Positions 18,870 through 27,756 of a stretch of DNA of 52,418 bases are shown in pieces. Position 1 is the stretch's first letter. Each line of letters begins with the position of its first letter. The stretch lies in the NCBI GenBank assembly GCA_903828675.1, contig CAIKND010000114.1, positions 1 to 52,418 on the forward strand, given 5' to 3'. A program made the position numbers and the translations under genes. The stretch is from an uncultured Acidobacteriaceae bacterium (GTDB lineage Bacteria > Acidobacteriota > Terriglobia > Terriglobales > Acidobacteriaceae). The notes under the pieces are model-generated. The model worked only from the letters and a program-made list of their open reading frames with translations. It ran no database searches and had not been told where the DNA came from.

Positions 18870-20948
18870 ATGTTTTTACCCTCCATTCGCCAGCCTCTGG
18901 CCATCGCCACCCTGCTCCTCTGCTCTGCCTTCCCCGCTCTCGCGCAAGACACCAAGCCGCCCAACCCCACCCATCTCGATGAGATCCTCCACACCTTCAA
19001 CCGAGGACACTCCGTGGGCCAGGTCGCCATCTCTCCCGACGGCCAGCGACTTGCCTGGGTACAGGGCGGCCGCGGCGGCGGAGAAATCCGCGTCGCTCCC
19101 TTCGCCGATCTCGCCAAAAGCGACCGCGTCACCGCCGCCCCCTACCCCGAGCAGCATTGCCGCGAGAACGCCCTCGTCTGGTCGCCGGACTCCAAATCTC
19201 TCGCCTTCTTCTCTGACTGTGCCCGGCCCAATGAGCAGGTTGATCTCTACCTCTCCCGTCTCGACGGCACTCCCGCCCACCGCCTCACCCAGCTCAAGGG
19301 CTACGTTGAAGCCCCAGCCTTCTCTCCCAACGGCGTCAGCATCGCGTTCCTCTATGTCGAAGGAGCCACCCGCCCCGCCGGAGCCCTCGCCGCCATGAAG
19401 CCTCCCTCCGGCGCCATCGGTGAAGACGGCCTCGAAATCCAGCGCGTCGCCGTCGCCCAGGCCAACGCCCCCCAGCCCACCGATCCAGCGCTCGCCTCCC
19501 CAAAAGATCTGCACGTTTACGAATTCGACTGGGCTCCCGACTCCAAATCACTCGCCTACGTCGCCGCCGATCCTCCCGGAGAAAACAACTGGTGGGTCGC
19601 CAAACTCTTCACGCAGCAACTTGGTTCAGCTCCCCAGGCCATCCTCGCCCCCGCTGCGGTCTCCGGCCCCCTCCACGGCCTTCAGATCGCAGTCCCGCGC
19701 TGGTCCCCGGACGGCAAGGCCATCGCCTTCATTGGTGGACTCATGAGCGACCAGGGCGCCACCGGTGGCGACGTCTGGATCATTCCCGCCGCTGGTGGCC
19801 AGCCCACCAACCTCACCCCCCAGCGTCCCTCCTCTCCGGCATGGATCGAGTGGGCAGGGAACCGCGGCCTCTTCGTCAGCGAACTCGCCGGGGGCGACTG
19901 CCGCCTCATCCGCCTCCGTCTCAATGACGTTCCTTCCGCGCCAGCCGTCTCCGCCACCGCCGGCAACCCCGTCTTCAGCTTCCCCGGCAGCATTGGCGAT
20001 GGCCGCGACGAGCTCAGCCTCTCCGCCACCGCCGATCATTCTCTCTTCGTCTTCCACGCCAGCAGCTTTGACAGCCCCCAGGAAATCTATCTCGCCAGGT
20101 CCTCTGATCCCGTCAGTCTCACCGCGATCACACACAGCAACGACGGCATCCAGCCCGCCTGGGGCAAATCCGTCTCCCTCAACTGGACCAGCGATTCCTT
20201 CCACGTCCAGGGCTGGCTTATGCTGCCCAAAGACTACGACCCGGCCAAAAAATATCCCCTCATTGTTGAAGTTCACGGAGGCCCGGCTTCAGCCGTTATC
20301 GGCAGTTGGGGTGTGGGCTTCGGGCTCAGCCCAGCAGCGTTCTCCGCTCTCGGCTACTTCGTTCTCCAGCCCAATCCTCGCGGCTCCTTTGGCCAGGGCG
20401 AAGCCTTCACCCAGGCCAACCGCAAGGACTTCGGCTACGGCGACCTCCGCGACATCCTCGCCGGTGTAGATACCGTCCTCGCCAAATACTCCGTCGACCC
20501 CAACCGCGTCGGCCTCACCGGCTGGAGCTACGGCGGCTTCATGACCATGTTTGCGGTCACCCAGACCAATCGCTTCAAGGCCGCGGTCTCCGGGGCCGGC
20601 ATATCCAACTGGCAAAGCTACTACGGCGAAAATGCCATCGATCAGTGGATGATTCCCTACTTCGGTGCATCCGTTTATGACGATCCACAGGTCTACGCCA
20701 AAAGCTCTGCACTCACCTTCATCAAGCATGCCCGCACGCCCACGCTATCAGTGGTCGGCGATCGCGACGGCGAATGTCCCGCGCCTCAGTCCTTCGAGTT
20801 CTGGCATGCCCTCCGCGACCTCCACGTTCCCTCCCAACTCGTCGTTTACCCCAATGAGGGCCATGGCTTTGTCGATCCCGCCCACCGCCGCGATGTTATG
20901 GAGCGCGCCGTCGCCTGGTTTGCACGCTATATGCCACCCACTTCGTGA
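18870..20948 (+). CDS. Secreted prolyl-oligopeptidase-family (S9) peptidase
   Basis: The 692-aa product has a signal peptide (MFLPSIRQPLAIATLLLCSA, cleavage after FPALA), an N-terminal WD40/TolB-like beta-propeller (about 40-400: ISPDGQRLAWV, WSPDSKSLAFFS, WAPDSKSLAYV, WSPDGKAIAFIG), and a C-terminal alpha/beta hydrolase domain. The catalytic triad is Ser553 (GWSYGGFM), Asp633 (GDRDGECP) and His665 (NEGHGF). This is the arrangement of dipeptidyl-peptidase/acylaminoacyl-peptidase relatives, which trim peptides; periplasmic location follows from the signal. No ribosome binding site is clear before the ATG. It stands alone, with a repeat upstream and a long non-coding gap downstream. Confidence 0.93.
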   Translation: MFLPSIRQPLAIATLLLCSAFPALAQDTKPPNPTHLDEILHTFNRGHSVGQVAISPDGQRLAWVQGGRGGGEIRVAPFADLAKSDRVTAAPYPEQHCRENALVWSPDSKSLAFFSDCARPNEQVDLYLSRLDGTPAHRLTQLKGYVEAPAFSPNGVSIAFLYVEGATRPAGALAAMKPPSGAIGEDGLEIQRVAVAQANAPQPTDPALASPKDLHVYEFDWAPDSKSLAYVAADPPGENNWWVAKLFTQQLGSAPQAILAPAAVSGPLHGLQIAVPRWSPDGKAIAFIGGLMSDQGATGGDVWIIPAAGGQPTNLTPQRPSSPAWIEWAGNRGLFVSELAGGDCRLIRLRLNDVPSAPAVSATAGNPVFSFPGSIGDGRDELSLSATADHSLFVFHASSFDSPQEIYLARSSDPVSLTAITHSNDGIQPAWGKSVSLNWTSDSFHVQGWLMLPKDYDPAKKYPLIVEVHGGPASAVIGSWGVGFGLSPAAFSALGYFVLQPNPRGSFGQGEAFTQANRKDFGYGDLRDILAGVDTVLAKYSVDPNRVGLTGWSYGGFMTMFAVTQTNRFKAAVSGAGISNWQSYYGENAIDQWMIPYFGASVYDDPQVYAKSSALTFIKHARTPTLSVVGDRDGECPAPQSFEFWHALRDLHVPSQLVVYPNEGHGFVDPAHRRDVMERAVAWFARYMPPTS

Positions 20949-21138
20949 CCCCGTCCCTGCTCCCCATACGCGTCCGGAAGAGTCTATTCCAGAAGACAAT
21001 CCCGAAAGCCGGCTTCAAGCCAGAGGTGGGTCCGTCCTGATACACTTTTTCCTTGGAGTCTTTGATAGCGTTTCTCGCTGGCCGGCTGCATGCAAGCGCA
21101 TTCCGCCGCGAGACGGTTGTTGGGGCGAATTCCACTCG

Positions 21139-21162
21139 CCACAAGCCAATTTCGGCTTGTGG
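21139..21162. promoter_or_regulatory. Perfect 9-bp hairpin upstream of the lipoprotein gene
   Basis: CCACAAGCC, loop AATTTC, GGCTTGTGG lies about 80 bases before the lipoprotein ATG in a 293-base gap. It has no T run. It could be a leader structure or an operator; it does not belong to the palindrome family. Confidence 0.45.
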
Positions 21163-21241
21163 TCGGGAAGCTATTCATAAACTTTCTGACGTATTCGGAC
21201 AGACCGTTCCGCGGTTCGATAAAGCGGGGCGGGGAGGATTC

Positions 21242-23644
21242 ATGCGGCGGTTTTTGACGCTTGTTTGTTTGTTGTGCCTGGCTATTCCAGCCGGGATTTC
21301 GATCTCCGGCTGCACCCGCAACCCGGGAGCCAACTACTGCAACGGCTTGGGATACGGTCTCAAGATCGATAACGTGGCCTCCATTACCCTGCAACCGCAG
21401 ACCACGGGCATCTCCCTGGCCTTTGGCCAGACCCAGCAGATTCAGCAGCCCGCTGCGTTCACCTGCAAGGGTGGCGGAGCCTCCGTCAACTCCAATCAAT
21501 ACTCCTACGGCACCACCAACAATAAGTTGGTCGATATCTCGCCCTCCGGCAACCTTTGCGCCGGCACGTGGAACCGTAATACCGGCGGCGGCATCGCCGA
21601 CTACACAGTCTGCAATTTCCCCAATCCACTGCCCAGCAGTGGCGGACTGCCGTATTCCACCGCATTTATCTCCGCCTCCGCTGACTCGGTCACATCCAAC
21701 CCAGTGGCCGTTTACGTCCACGCCCAGGTAACCTCCGTCTCGCTCGTCGGTGCGCAGCAATGCCTCTCCCAGGGATCTATCTCGCAGCTCGATTCCCAGG
21801 CATGCTATAGCAGTAACGGTCAGCAGGCCCTCATGTGCAAGCCGCCTACTCTCACTGACCCCACCCTGTTTGCCTGCCCGCTCCCTGCCGGCCTCGCCAC
21901 CGTTCCCAGTTGCTCGTCCGTTATCGGACCGCTCTCTTATTCGGTCGGCACATCAACCGTTGGCACCATCAACTCTGAGACCAATCAGATCACTGCGGAG
22001 CAGCCTGGAACCACACCCATCACCGCCTCGGTCGCCGGGTCCGGCTCCTCGGCGGGTTACTTCTCCACATGCCCGCCCCAGTCCATCAGCATTTCTCTGG
22101 CCAACGGCAAAACCACCGGCACCGTAACCCAGGGCCTTGCGCAGAATCTCACCACCTCCGTCGTGGACACAAACGGCCACTCCATCACCGGCCTTACCCT
22201 CGACTACCAGTCCACAAACCCCATCGACATCAGCGCAGGCGGCACTGGCATCATCTCCGCCCGCTTCCCCGGCATCGCTTCGGTTTATGCCATCTGCCAG
22301 CCGGCTATTTGCAATCCCGCTCCCATCAACGAACTCGGCTTGAATGCCACCGGCCTCTCCATCTCGTCAAACCCGGTCCTCGTCACCACCCCCGGAACCG
22401 CCAGCGACTACGTCTGGTTCGCGGCCCCTGGGCAGTCTCAGTACTTCGTCCCCATCGAGTTGCTCACCGGTACCGTAGGCTCCACCGTCCGCCTGCCTTA
22501 TGTGCCCAACTCCATGATCATGGACCGGGGCGGCAGCACCCTTTATTTCGGCTCGGCTCGCGAGTTGATGGTCTTTAGCACCTCCACAAACGGCATTCAA
22601 AAACAGGACCCCAACGTCCCCGGTGTTGTACTTGCCGTTTCCCCTAACAACGGTGAGTTGCTCATCAACGACCCGGTGCGTCAACTCTTCTACCTCTACA
22701 ACACCGCCGGCGGCAGCTACACTAACTTCGGCGGCTTGGGAGCCGCTGCTTCCTGGACGCCCGACTCCAAGACTCTCTATATCGTTGACACCGCATCGCT
22801 TGGCGGAAACCACACCAACACGCTCTACGTCTACAGCCAATACACCGGATGGAGTACTTACGACCTCAACACCTCAGGCGGTGCACAAAACCTGGCGCTC
22901 ACTATTCCCGGCGTGGGAGCTTATCTCAGCGGCAATCCCACCGTCGCGCACACTTGGTGCCCCTCAGGAATCGTCGGCAACTCCACCAGCATGAGCTTCT
23001 ATCCGCTGGGAGATTCCCAACCGGTGAAGACAGACACTCTCGCTGCCACAACTGATGGACAGCACATCCTCGGTGCGGCCATGGTGGGAGGCGGAATCAC
23101 ACTTTCAGATATCGGCGTCACCATCCCCACCACCGAATGCCTGGTCACCACTTCCGGCTCCGGCTCCACCCTCAAGCAGACGCTATCCCCGCTCCTCATC
23201 AAGAGCACCGTCAATCAGGTCTCGGTCCCCGGCGTCAACGCTACCTCCATCAACCAGGTAGTGCCCTCCCCAGTCTCCGACCTCACCTTCATCACCTACA
23301 ACGGTTCCACCGCCAACGCCCTGCTCCCCTACTATCAGCCGGGCTCGGGCGGCGCGGCAGGCACGGTCAACTACATCACCCTCCACGGCAGCGCGGCTGT
23401 CACCGCCCCTTTGATTGGCGCCTTCACGCCGGATAACACCATCTTCTTCGTCTCCACTGCCGGCGACAACCAGATCCACTACATCGACGTGCCGACCCTG
23501 ACCGACAAGCAGCAGATAAGCCCCAATCTCCCCGCCTGCACCCCGGTTTCCGCCGGCGGCAATGACGTAGGCTGCGCCCACACCGGCGTCGGAACTATCG
23601 TTCCAGCTACGGCGATCGCCGTAACGCCTCGCTCCACTACCTAG
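21242..23644 (+). CDS. Large lipoprotein with Ig-like and beta-propeller regions
   Basis: The 800-aa product starts at 21242 with GGGAGG close upstream. Its export signal MRRFLTLVCLLCLAIPAGIS ends in a lipobox ISGC, so it is a predicted lipoprotein. An upstream in-frame start would destroy the signal. Residues about 40-450 are Ser/Thr/Gly-rich and contain bacterial Ig-like (Big_2-type) stretches such as VGTSTVGTINSETNQITAE and TGIISARFPGIASVYAI. Residues about 450-800 look like a YncE/WD40-type propeller (PYVPNSMIMDRGGSTLYFGS, AVSPNNGELLIND, SWTPDSKTLYIVD). Such proteins are common at the acidobacterial cell surface and may bind polymers or proteins; no catalytic motif is visible. It is flanked by non-coding gaps and is probably monocistronic. 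Confidence 0.8.
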   Translation: MRRFLTLVCLLCLAIPAGISISGCTRNPGANYCNGLGYGLKIDNVASITLQPQTTGISLAFGQTQQIQQPAAFTCKGGGASVNSNQYSYGTTNNKLVDISPSGNLCAGTWNRNTGGGIADYTVCNFPNPLPSSGGLPYSTAFISASADSVTSNPVAVYVHAQVTSVSLVGAQQCLSQGSISQLDSQACYSSNGQQALMCKPPTLTDPTLFACPLPAGLATVPSCSSVIGPLSYSVGTSTVGTINSETNQITAEQPGTTPITASVAGSGSSAGYFSTCPPQSISISLANGKTTGTVTQGLAQNLTTSVVDTNGHSITGLTLDYQSTNPIDISAGGTGIISARFPGIASVYAICQPAICNPAPINELGLNATGLSISSNPVLVTTPGTASDYVWFAAPGQSQYFVPIELLTGTVGSTVRLPYVPNSMIMDRGGSTLYFGSARELMVFSTSTNGIQKQDPNVPGVVLAVSPNNGELLINDPVRQLFYLYNTAGGSYTNFGGLGAAASWTPDSKTLYIVDTASLGGNHTNTLYVYSQYTGWSTYDLNTSGGAQNLALTIPGVGAYLSGNPTVAHTWCPSGIVGNSTSMSFYPLGDSQPVKTDTLAATTDGQHILGAAMVGGGITLSDIGVTIPTTECLVTTSGSGSTLKQTLSPLLIKSTVNQVSVPGVNATSINQVVPSPVSDLTFITYNGSTANALLPYYQPGSGGAAGTVNYITLHGSAAVTAPLIGAFTPDNTIFFVSTAGDNQIHYIDVPTLTDKQQISPNLPACTPVSAGGNDVGCAHTGVGTIVPATAIAVTPRSTT

Positions 23645-23667
23645 CCCTCAAGTTCCACCCCATCGCA

Positions 23668-23847
23668 CTAAAAGAGCTGGTGCCCCAGGTCTCGACTTTG
23701 AGACCTGGGATTCAACCAGTCTCTCTCGCGCACATTGCCGTCCGGCACGGAACGCCGCCGCACCCAGAAGCGATAATAATACGGCCGCTTTTCGTGCCAC
23801 GGCATTGAATCAATGTAGCCGCCATCCCGCCCAATAGAATTGAAACG
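23668..23847 (-). pseudogene. Coding-like remnant, 59 codons
   Basis: On the minus strand an open frame between two stops reads like protein: GRDGGYIDSMPWHEKRPYYY, then RFWVRRRSVPDGNVRERDWL. Its end (NPRSQSRDLGHQLF) is made of the family A2 repeat at 23680-23716. There is no ATG at its beginning; a Met occurs at residue 15. Codons are G/C-rich at third positions. I take it as the remnant of a gene whose 3' end was replaced by the repeat, or less likely a small functional gene. I do not recognise the family. Confidence 0.35.
23680..23716 (+). repeat. Family A2 palindrome (GTGCCCCAGGTCTC)
   Basis: GTGCCCCAGGTCTCGACTTTGAGACCTGGGATTCAAC. The stem CCCAGGTCTC/GAGACCTGGG is perfect with a 5-base loop. 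It shares the GTGCCCCA head with family A but has a different stem; a relative lies at 11756-11833. Confidence 0.8.
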
Positions 23848-23926
23848 TCATTCTGAGCATCTTTACTCGCGGCAGCGCGTTACGACCGGGGATGAACGGC
23901 CGCCGTCTACCCCGCAACTAAGCACC

Positions 23927-23982
23927 GTGCCCCATCCATTCCGCGTTCTTTGCGGAATGGGTGGGACAGAGCAACACTCAAC
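23927..23982 (+). repeat. Palindromic repeat family A, copy 7
   Basis: GTGCCCCATCCATTCCGCG, loop TTCT, TTGCGGAATGGGTGGGACAG, then AGCAACACTCAAC. The stem CATTCCGC/GCGGAATG is perfect. Confidence 0.9.
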
Positions 23983-24065
23983 AGGACCGTTCATTAGGAG
24001 CAGCGCGACTCGCATAGCGGGTTTCGACTGGCGATGTACCGGGCCAAATGTGCCACAAAAGCCCC

Positions 24066-24094
24066 GTGCCCCATTTAATCGCCCTCTTCCCGCA
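24066..24094 (+). repeat. Degenerate half copy of family A
   Basis: GTGCCCCATTTAATCGCCCT keeps the head of the element but no matching right stem follows. It lies just before the symporter start, within the 480-base gap 23645-24124 that also holds copy 7, the A2 element and the coding-like remnant. Confidence 0.55.
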
Positions 24095-24124
24095 TACTGT
24101 CTAGAGACCTCCAAGGAGCTGTTC

Positions 24125-25939
24125 GTGCCCAAACTCACCTCCATCGACTGGCTCACTCTGCTGCTCTACTTCCTCGCCGTCCTCGGCATCGGCTACTCCC
24201 TCCGATCAAGAATCAAATCCGGAAGAGACTTCTTGTTGGTCGAGCGCGGGCTCCCCGCCTCGATCTGCGCCCTGGCCTTCACCGCCGCCAGCCTCGGTTC
24301 CGTAGAAGTCATTGCCATGGGCGCGGCCGGCGCCAGATTCGGCTTCCTGGCCGCCCAGTTCTTCTCTATCGGCGCCATTCCCGCCATGGCCTTCGTGGGC
24401 ATCTTCATGATGCCCCTCTACTACGGCTCCAAGGCCCGCTCCGTCCCGGAATTCCTCGGCCTCCGCTTCGACCGCAAAACCCGCGTACTAAACGCCCTCT
24501 TGTTTGCGGCCCTGGCCATCTTCACGGCCGGCTTTTCAATGTACCTGATGGCCCGTCTCTTCCAGACGCTCCACGTCTTCGATGGCCTCTTCTACGCGCT
24601 CGGATGGCCCCGCCAGGGGATCTTCACCCTCTGCGCCGTCCTCTCCGCGGCCATCGTGCTGGCCTACGTGTTACTCTCCGGCCTCATCGGAGCCATGTAT
24701 AACCAGGCACTGCAATTCCTTGTCATCGTTGCCGGCTTCCTGCCCGTGGTGCTGCTCGGCCTCAAGAACATCGGAGGCTTCACCGGCCTCAAAGCCGCAG
24801 CCTCCTTAAGCGGTTTTCAAGCCATGACCCAAAGCGCCGCTTCAGGCCCTCAAGCCATCGCCACTGCCCTCGGTCTCGGCATCGTACTCGGCGCAGGCTA
24901 CTGGTGTACTGACTTCCGCATCCTCCAGGCCGCCATGGCCGCCAAGAGCCTCGCCGCCGCGCGCCGCACTCCGCTGATCGCCGCGATCCTCAGGCTTTTT
25001 CTGCCCTTCCTCGTCATCCTCCCCGGCCTGATCGCCATCGGCCTGCCCACCCCCCACTCCTCCACCACCGTTCGCGAAGAAGGCGGCGTCATCTACCACG
25101 AGACTGTCGTCGTCTCCAAGGCCGTTTCGGAAGGCCGCGGACTAGTCCCGGCGCAGATCGACTCCGCCACCGGCAACCCCACGCTCGACGCCGCCAGTCT
25201 GCCCCTCCTCGATTACGACAAGTCCACACCCGCCATGCTCTTCCACTTCTTGCCCACTGGCTTCCTTGGCCTCGGATTGGCGGCGCTCTTCGCCAGCCTG
25301 ATGAGCGGACTGGCCGCCAGCATCTCGGCCTTCAATACCGTCTTCACCTACGACCTCTACCCGTCTTTAATCCGCAAAGTCGCGAGCGACAGCCATTCCC
25401 TCAAAGTGGCCCGCTGGACAACCGTTGCGGCAGTTCTGCTGTCTCTCTCCACCGCCTATGCTTTCTTCGGAATCAACTCGATCAGCGCACTCGGCGTCCT
25501 GCTATTCATATTTTCCGTGCTGAACGCGCCCATGCTCGCCACTGTCTTGCTCGGAATGTTTTCCAGGCGCGCCACCAGCCATGCCGCCTTCGCTGGGCTG
25601 CTCGCAGGCACGGCAACGGCCCTCCTGCACCACAGCCTCACACTCCCCGCCGAAGCCCACCCCGGCCTGCAAGGCGGCTGGATAGCCATCCTTCACCGCT
25701 ACCCCACCGACATCCTGCAATGCTTCTGGACGGCAACGCTAGCCATTGCCGCCAACCTCATCGTCGCGGCAGCCATAAGCCTCTGCACAACTCCCAAACC
25801 CCAGGCACAGCTCGTCGGTCTGGTCCACTCGCTCACCACTAAACCCCGCCGCAAGCAGCCAGCCTTGTGGAAGCGCCCCGAAACCCTGGCCGCGGCCATC
25901 CTGCTCGCCGCAGCGGCCCTGAGCCTGTTCTTGGCATAA
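24125..25939 (+). CDS. Sodium:solute symporter family permease
   Basis: The 604-aa product from the GTG at 24125 (AAGGAG 6 bases upstream) is an integral inner-membrane protein of the SSS family, which imports sugars, amino acids or other solutes with sodium. The first membrane span is WLTLLLYFLAVLGIGYSL, followed by RIKSGRDFLLVERGLPASIC, a typical SSS N-terminal signature, and about 13 hydrophobic spans in total. A soluble loop at about residues 305-370 is longer than in many members. The frame remains open upstream, but that part is repeats. The substrate cannot be predicted: no catabolic genes are linked. Confidence 0.9.
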   Translation: MPKLTSIDWLTLLLYFLAVLGIGYSLRSRIKSGRDFLLVERGLPASICALAFTAASLGSVEVIAMGAAGARFGFLAAQFFSIGAIPAMAFVGIFMMPLYYGSKARSVPEFLGLRFDRKTRVLNALLFAALAIFTAGFSMYLMARLFQTLHVFDGLFYALGWPRQGIFTLCAVLSAAIVLAYVLLSGLIGAMYNQALQFLVIVAGFLPVVLLGLKNIGGFTGLKAAASLSGFQAMTQSAASGPQAIATALGLGIVLGAGYWCTDFRILQAAMAAKSLAAARRTPLIAAILRLFLPFLVILPGLIAIGLPTPHSSTTVREEGGVIYHETVVVSKAVSEGRGLVPAQIDSATGNPTLDAASLPLLDYDKSTPAMLFHFLPTGFLGLGLAALFASLMSGLAASISAFNTVFTYDLYPSLIRKVASDSHSLKVARWTTVAAVLLSLSTAYAFFGINSISALGVLLFIFSVLNAPMLATVLLGMFSRRATSHAAFAGLLAGTATALLHHSLTLPAEAHPGLQGGWIAILHRYPTDILQCFWTATLAIAANLIVAAAISLCTTPKPQAQLVGLVHSLTTKPRRKQPALWKRPETLAAAILLAAAALSLFLA

Positions 25940-25956
25940 GGGAAGGAGCGCTTTTC

Positions 25957-26000
25957 TATTCCCTATTCCCTATTCCCTATCCCTATTCCCTAATCCCTGC
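25957..26000. repeat. TATTCCC heptamer tract (GGGAATA on minus strand)
   Basis: Six CCC runs occur at 25961, 25968, 25975, 25981, 25988 and 25995 in a TATTCCC-type tandem array. On the minus strand it lies immediately after the stop of the aspartic-protease-like gene. Shorter relatives are at 10018-10038 and 17923-17937. Confidence 0.8.
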
Positions 26001-26001
26001 T

Positions 26002-27495
26002 CTATTCCGGCTTCACGCTAAACCGCATCGTCCTGTAATCGAATGTATAAGCCTTTAACTGGTCCAGCGCATCCACGCCCAGCACCCCGTACACATCGTC
26101 AAGCGCCGCCGAACCCAGCGGTTGCGTCAGCACCTGCAGATAGTGCACATGAACCGTGTTTGCGCCCACCGCCAGCGGAATCGTCTCGGCAACAAATGCC
26201 GGCTGCGGCACCACCGCCTGTGGCCCCGGCAGCGTGAACAACTCCATCTTCTGCCCCGCAAAATCGCCCATGTGCTCGTCGTAGTAGCGGGAAGTAAGAT
26301 AAGTCTGCTGCCCTCCTGCGTCCACCACGTACATGCGCTCTTCGCCTGCCCTTGATCCTGTCGGCGAACTCCCCTCGCCACCCATCCCCGCCTTGCCCAG
26401 CGCCACAATAATCTGGTCGCCGTCCAAAAAGAACCGCGCCCCCTTGGTCAGCAGATCTTCCTTTTCAGCCTGAGCGATCTGCTTGGCGGGCCTCACCGCG
26501 ATCGTGTCGTCCGCGGTAATGGTAACGCTGCCCAGCGCCGACAGCGCCGCATAACCCAGCACTCCTTCCACCTGGTAGTGCGTGCGCGGAAAGCGGTAGT
26601 CCGCGTCTTCAAACACAAACGCCGTCATGTCTCGCAGCGTTAGTTGTCCGCCCACGGTGAACCGCGGAATCACCGTCGAGTGAACCTGAATCGCCCGCCC
26701 CGTCAGCGTATGAATCGTAGCGGCCTCGTCCGAGACCTTGAGCCCAACCTCTTTGGCCTGCGAGCGCGAAATCAGGTTGAACGGCGCCGTCGGGTCCAGC
26801 ATCCAACTGTGCGGCCTCGCGTCCACAAACACCGGCACATCGATCAGCCCCAGCGGGTTCTTCTCCACTTGCAGCACAAACGGGTCGCAGGCCTCCACCG
26901 TCATCGGCGGATGGTCAACGGCCAGCGGCAGCAGCTTCACCGGCATCTCAATTTCGTCCTGTTCGTCCTTGCTCAGCTTGTTTTGGAGCCGCGTCTCCAG
27001 CGTCTGGTAAGCCTTGGCCGCCTTCGCCAGGTCGCCCTCGCGCAGATAGTCTTCCGCCAGCGCCTTGCGCAGCAGCTTTTCATGCACCGCGTTCCCGCTC
27101 GCCGCCACCTGTTCCACAAGCGGCTCCAGCAGCTCGATTGATTTCTTCAGGTCGTTATTGCGATTGGCCAGGATTCCGCGATAAAGCTGAGCCTGTTGCG
27201 GTGGCAACTGGTCCAGCTCTGTCTCCATGCGCAGAAACTGGTGGTCAGCCAGCAGATTCTCCAGCCGCGCATCCGTGTCCAGCCCGCTGGAGGTCCCGGT
27301 ATGCAACTGTGCGCCCGCGCCCGGCTGCTGCGTCTCCGGCTGCGCTCCCTGCCCAGCCGCCGTCGTCCACGCCCCCAACACCAAACCGAGCAGAGCAAAC
27401 AGGTATGGCCGCCGCCTATTCGGCGCGGGCCCGCCGCTGGCCTCGTTGGCCGTGCGCTGGCCCATTCCTTCTGACTCTCTGCCTAAGCCCTTCAT
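26002..27495 (-). CDS. Exported retropepsin-like aspartic protease fold with helical N-terminal repeat region
   Basis: The 497-aa product has a hydrophobic export segment at about residues 30-48 (YLFALLGLVLGAWTTAAG) and a helical, TPR-like region at about 75-175. Two pepsin-type lobes follow. Lobe 1 has MLDPTAPFNLIS (Asp234) and GVLGYAALSAL; lobe 2 has VVDAGGQQTYLTS (Asp392) and GVLGVDALDQLK. The second hallmark of each lobe is intact, but neither first motif is the canonical DTG/DSG, so activity is uncertain. The start at 27495 is not certain; a Met ten residues later is possible. It is convergent with the symporter, with only 62 bases between the stop codons. Confidence 0.78.
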   Translation of the reverse strand: MKGLGRESEGMGQRTANEASGGPAPNRRRPYLFALLGLVLGAWTTAAGQGAQPETQQPGAGAQLHTGTSSGLDTDARLENLLADHQFLRMETELDQLPPQQAQLYRGILANRNNDLKKSIELLEPLVEQVAASGNAVHEKLLRKALAEDYLREGDLAKAAKAYQTLETRLQNKLSKDEQDEIEMPVKLLPLAVDHPPMTVEACDPFVLQVEKNPLGLIDVPVFVDARPHSWMLDPTAPFNLISRSQAKEVGLKVSDEAATIHTLTGRAIQVHSTVIPRFTVGGQLTLRDMTAFVFEDADYRFPRTHYQVEGVLGYAALSALGSVTITADDTIAVRPAKQIAQAEKEDLLTKGARFFLDGDQIIVALGKAGMGGEGSSPTGSRAGEERMYVVDAGGQQTYLTSRYYDEHMGDFAGQKMELFTLPGPQAVVPQPAFVAETIPLAVGANTVHVHYLQVLTQPLGSAALDDVYGVLGVDALDQLKAYTFDYRTMRFSVKPE

Positions 27496-27590
27496 GCTCA
27501 GTACGAACTTAACAGATTCATCCCACGCAAAGCCGCAACGGCGAATTACCCCCCAGGCAATGAGCCAGCCCGAACTCGCTCAAAAGCCCC

Positions 27591-27637
27591 GTGCCCCATC
27601 CTTTCCGCAGCCTCATCGCGGAAAGGGTGGGACAGCA
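27591..27637 (+). repeat. Palindromic repeat family A, copy 8
   Basis: GTGCCCCATCCTTTCCGC, loop AGCCTCATC, GCGGAAAGGGTGGGACAGC. The stem CTTTCCGC/GCGGAAAG is perfect. It lies between the divergent aspartic-protease and kinase genes. Confidence 0.9.
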
Positions 27638-27756
27638 GAGCCCTTGCCACCCGCCCACGTTCATCACCAACTTCTGTGCCTCTCAAATTGGAAATCTCTC
27701 CCTCTCATCTCTTGAGTCTTAGACGTTCCTGATGGCAGGCCCGGTAAACTACCTCC

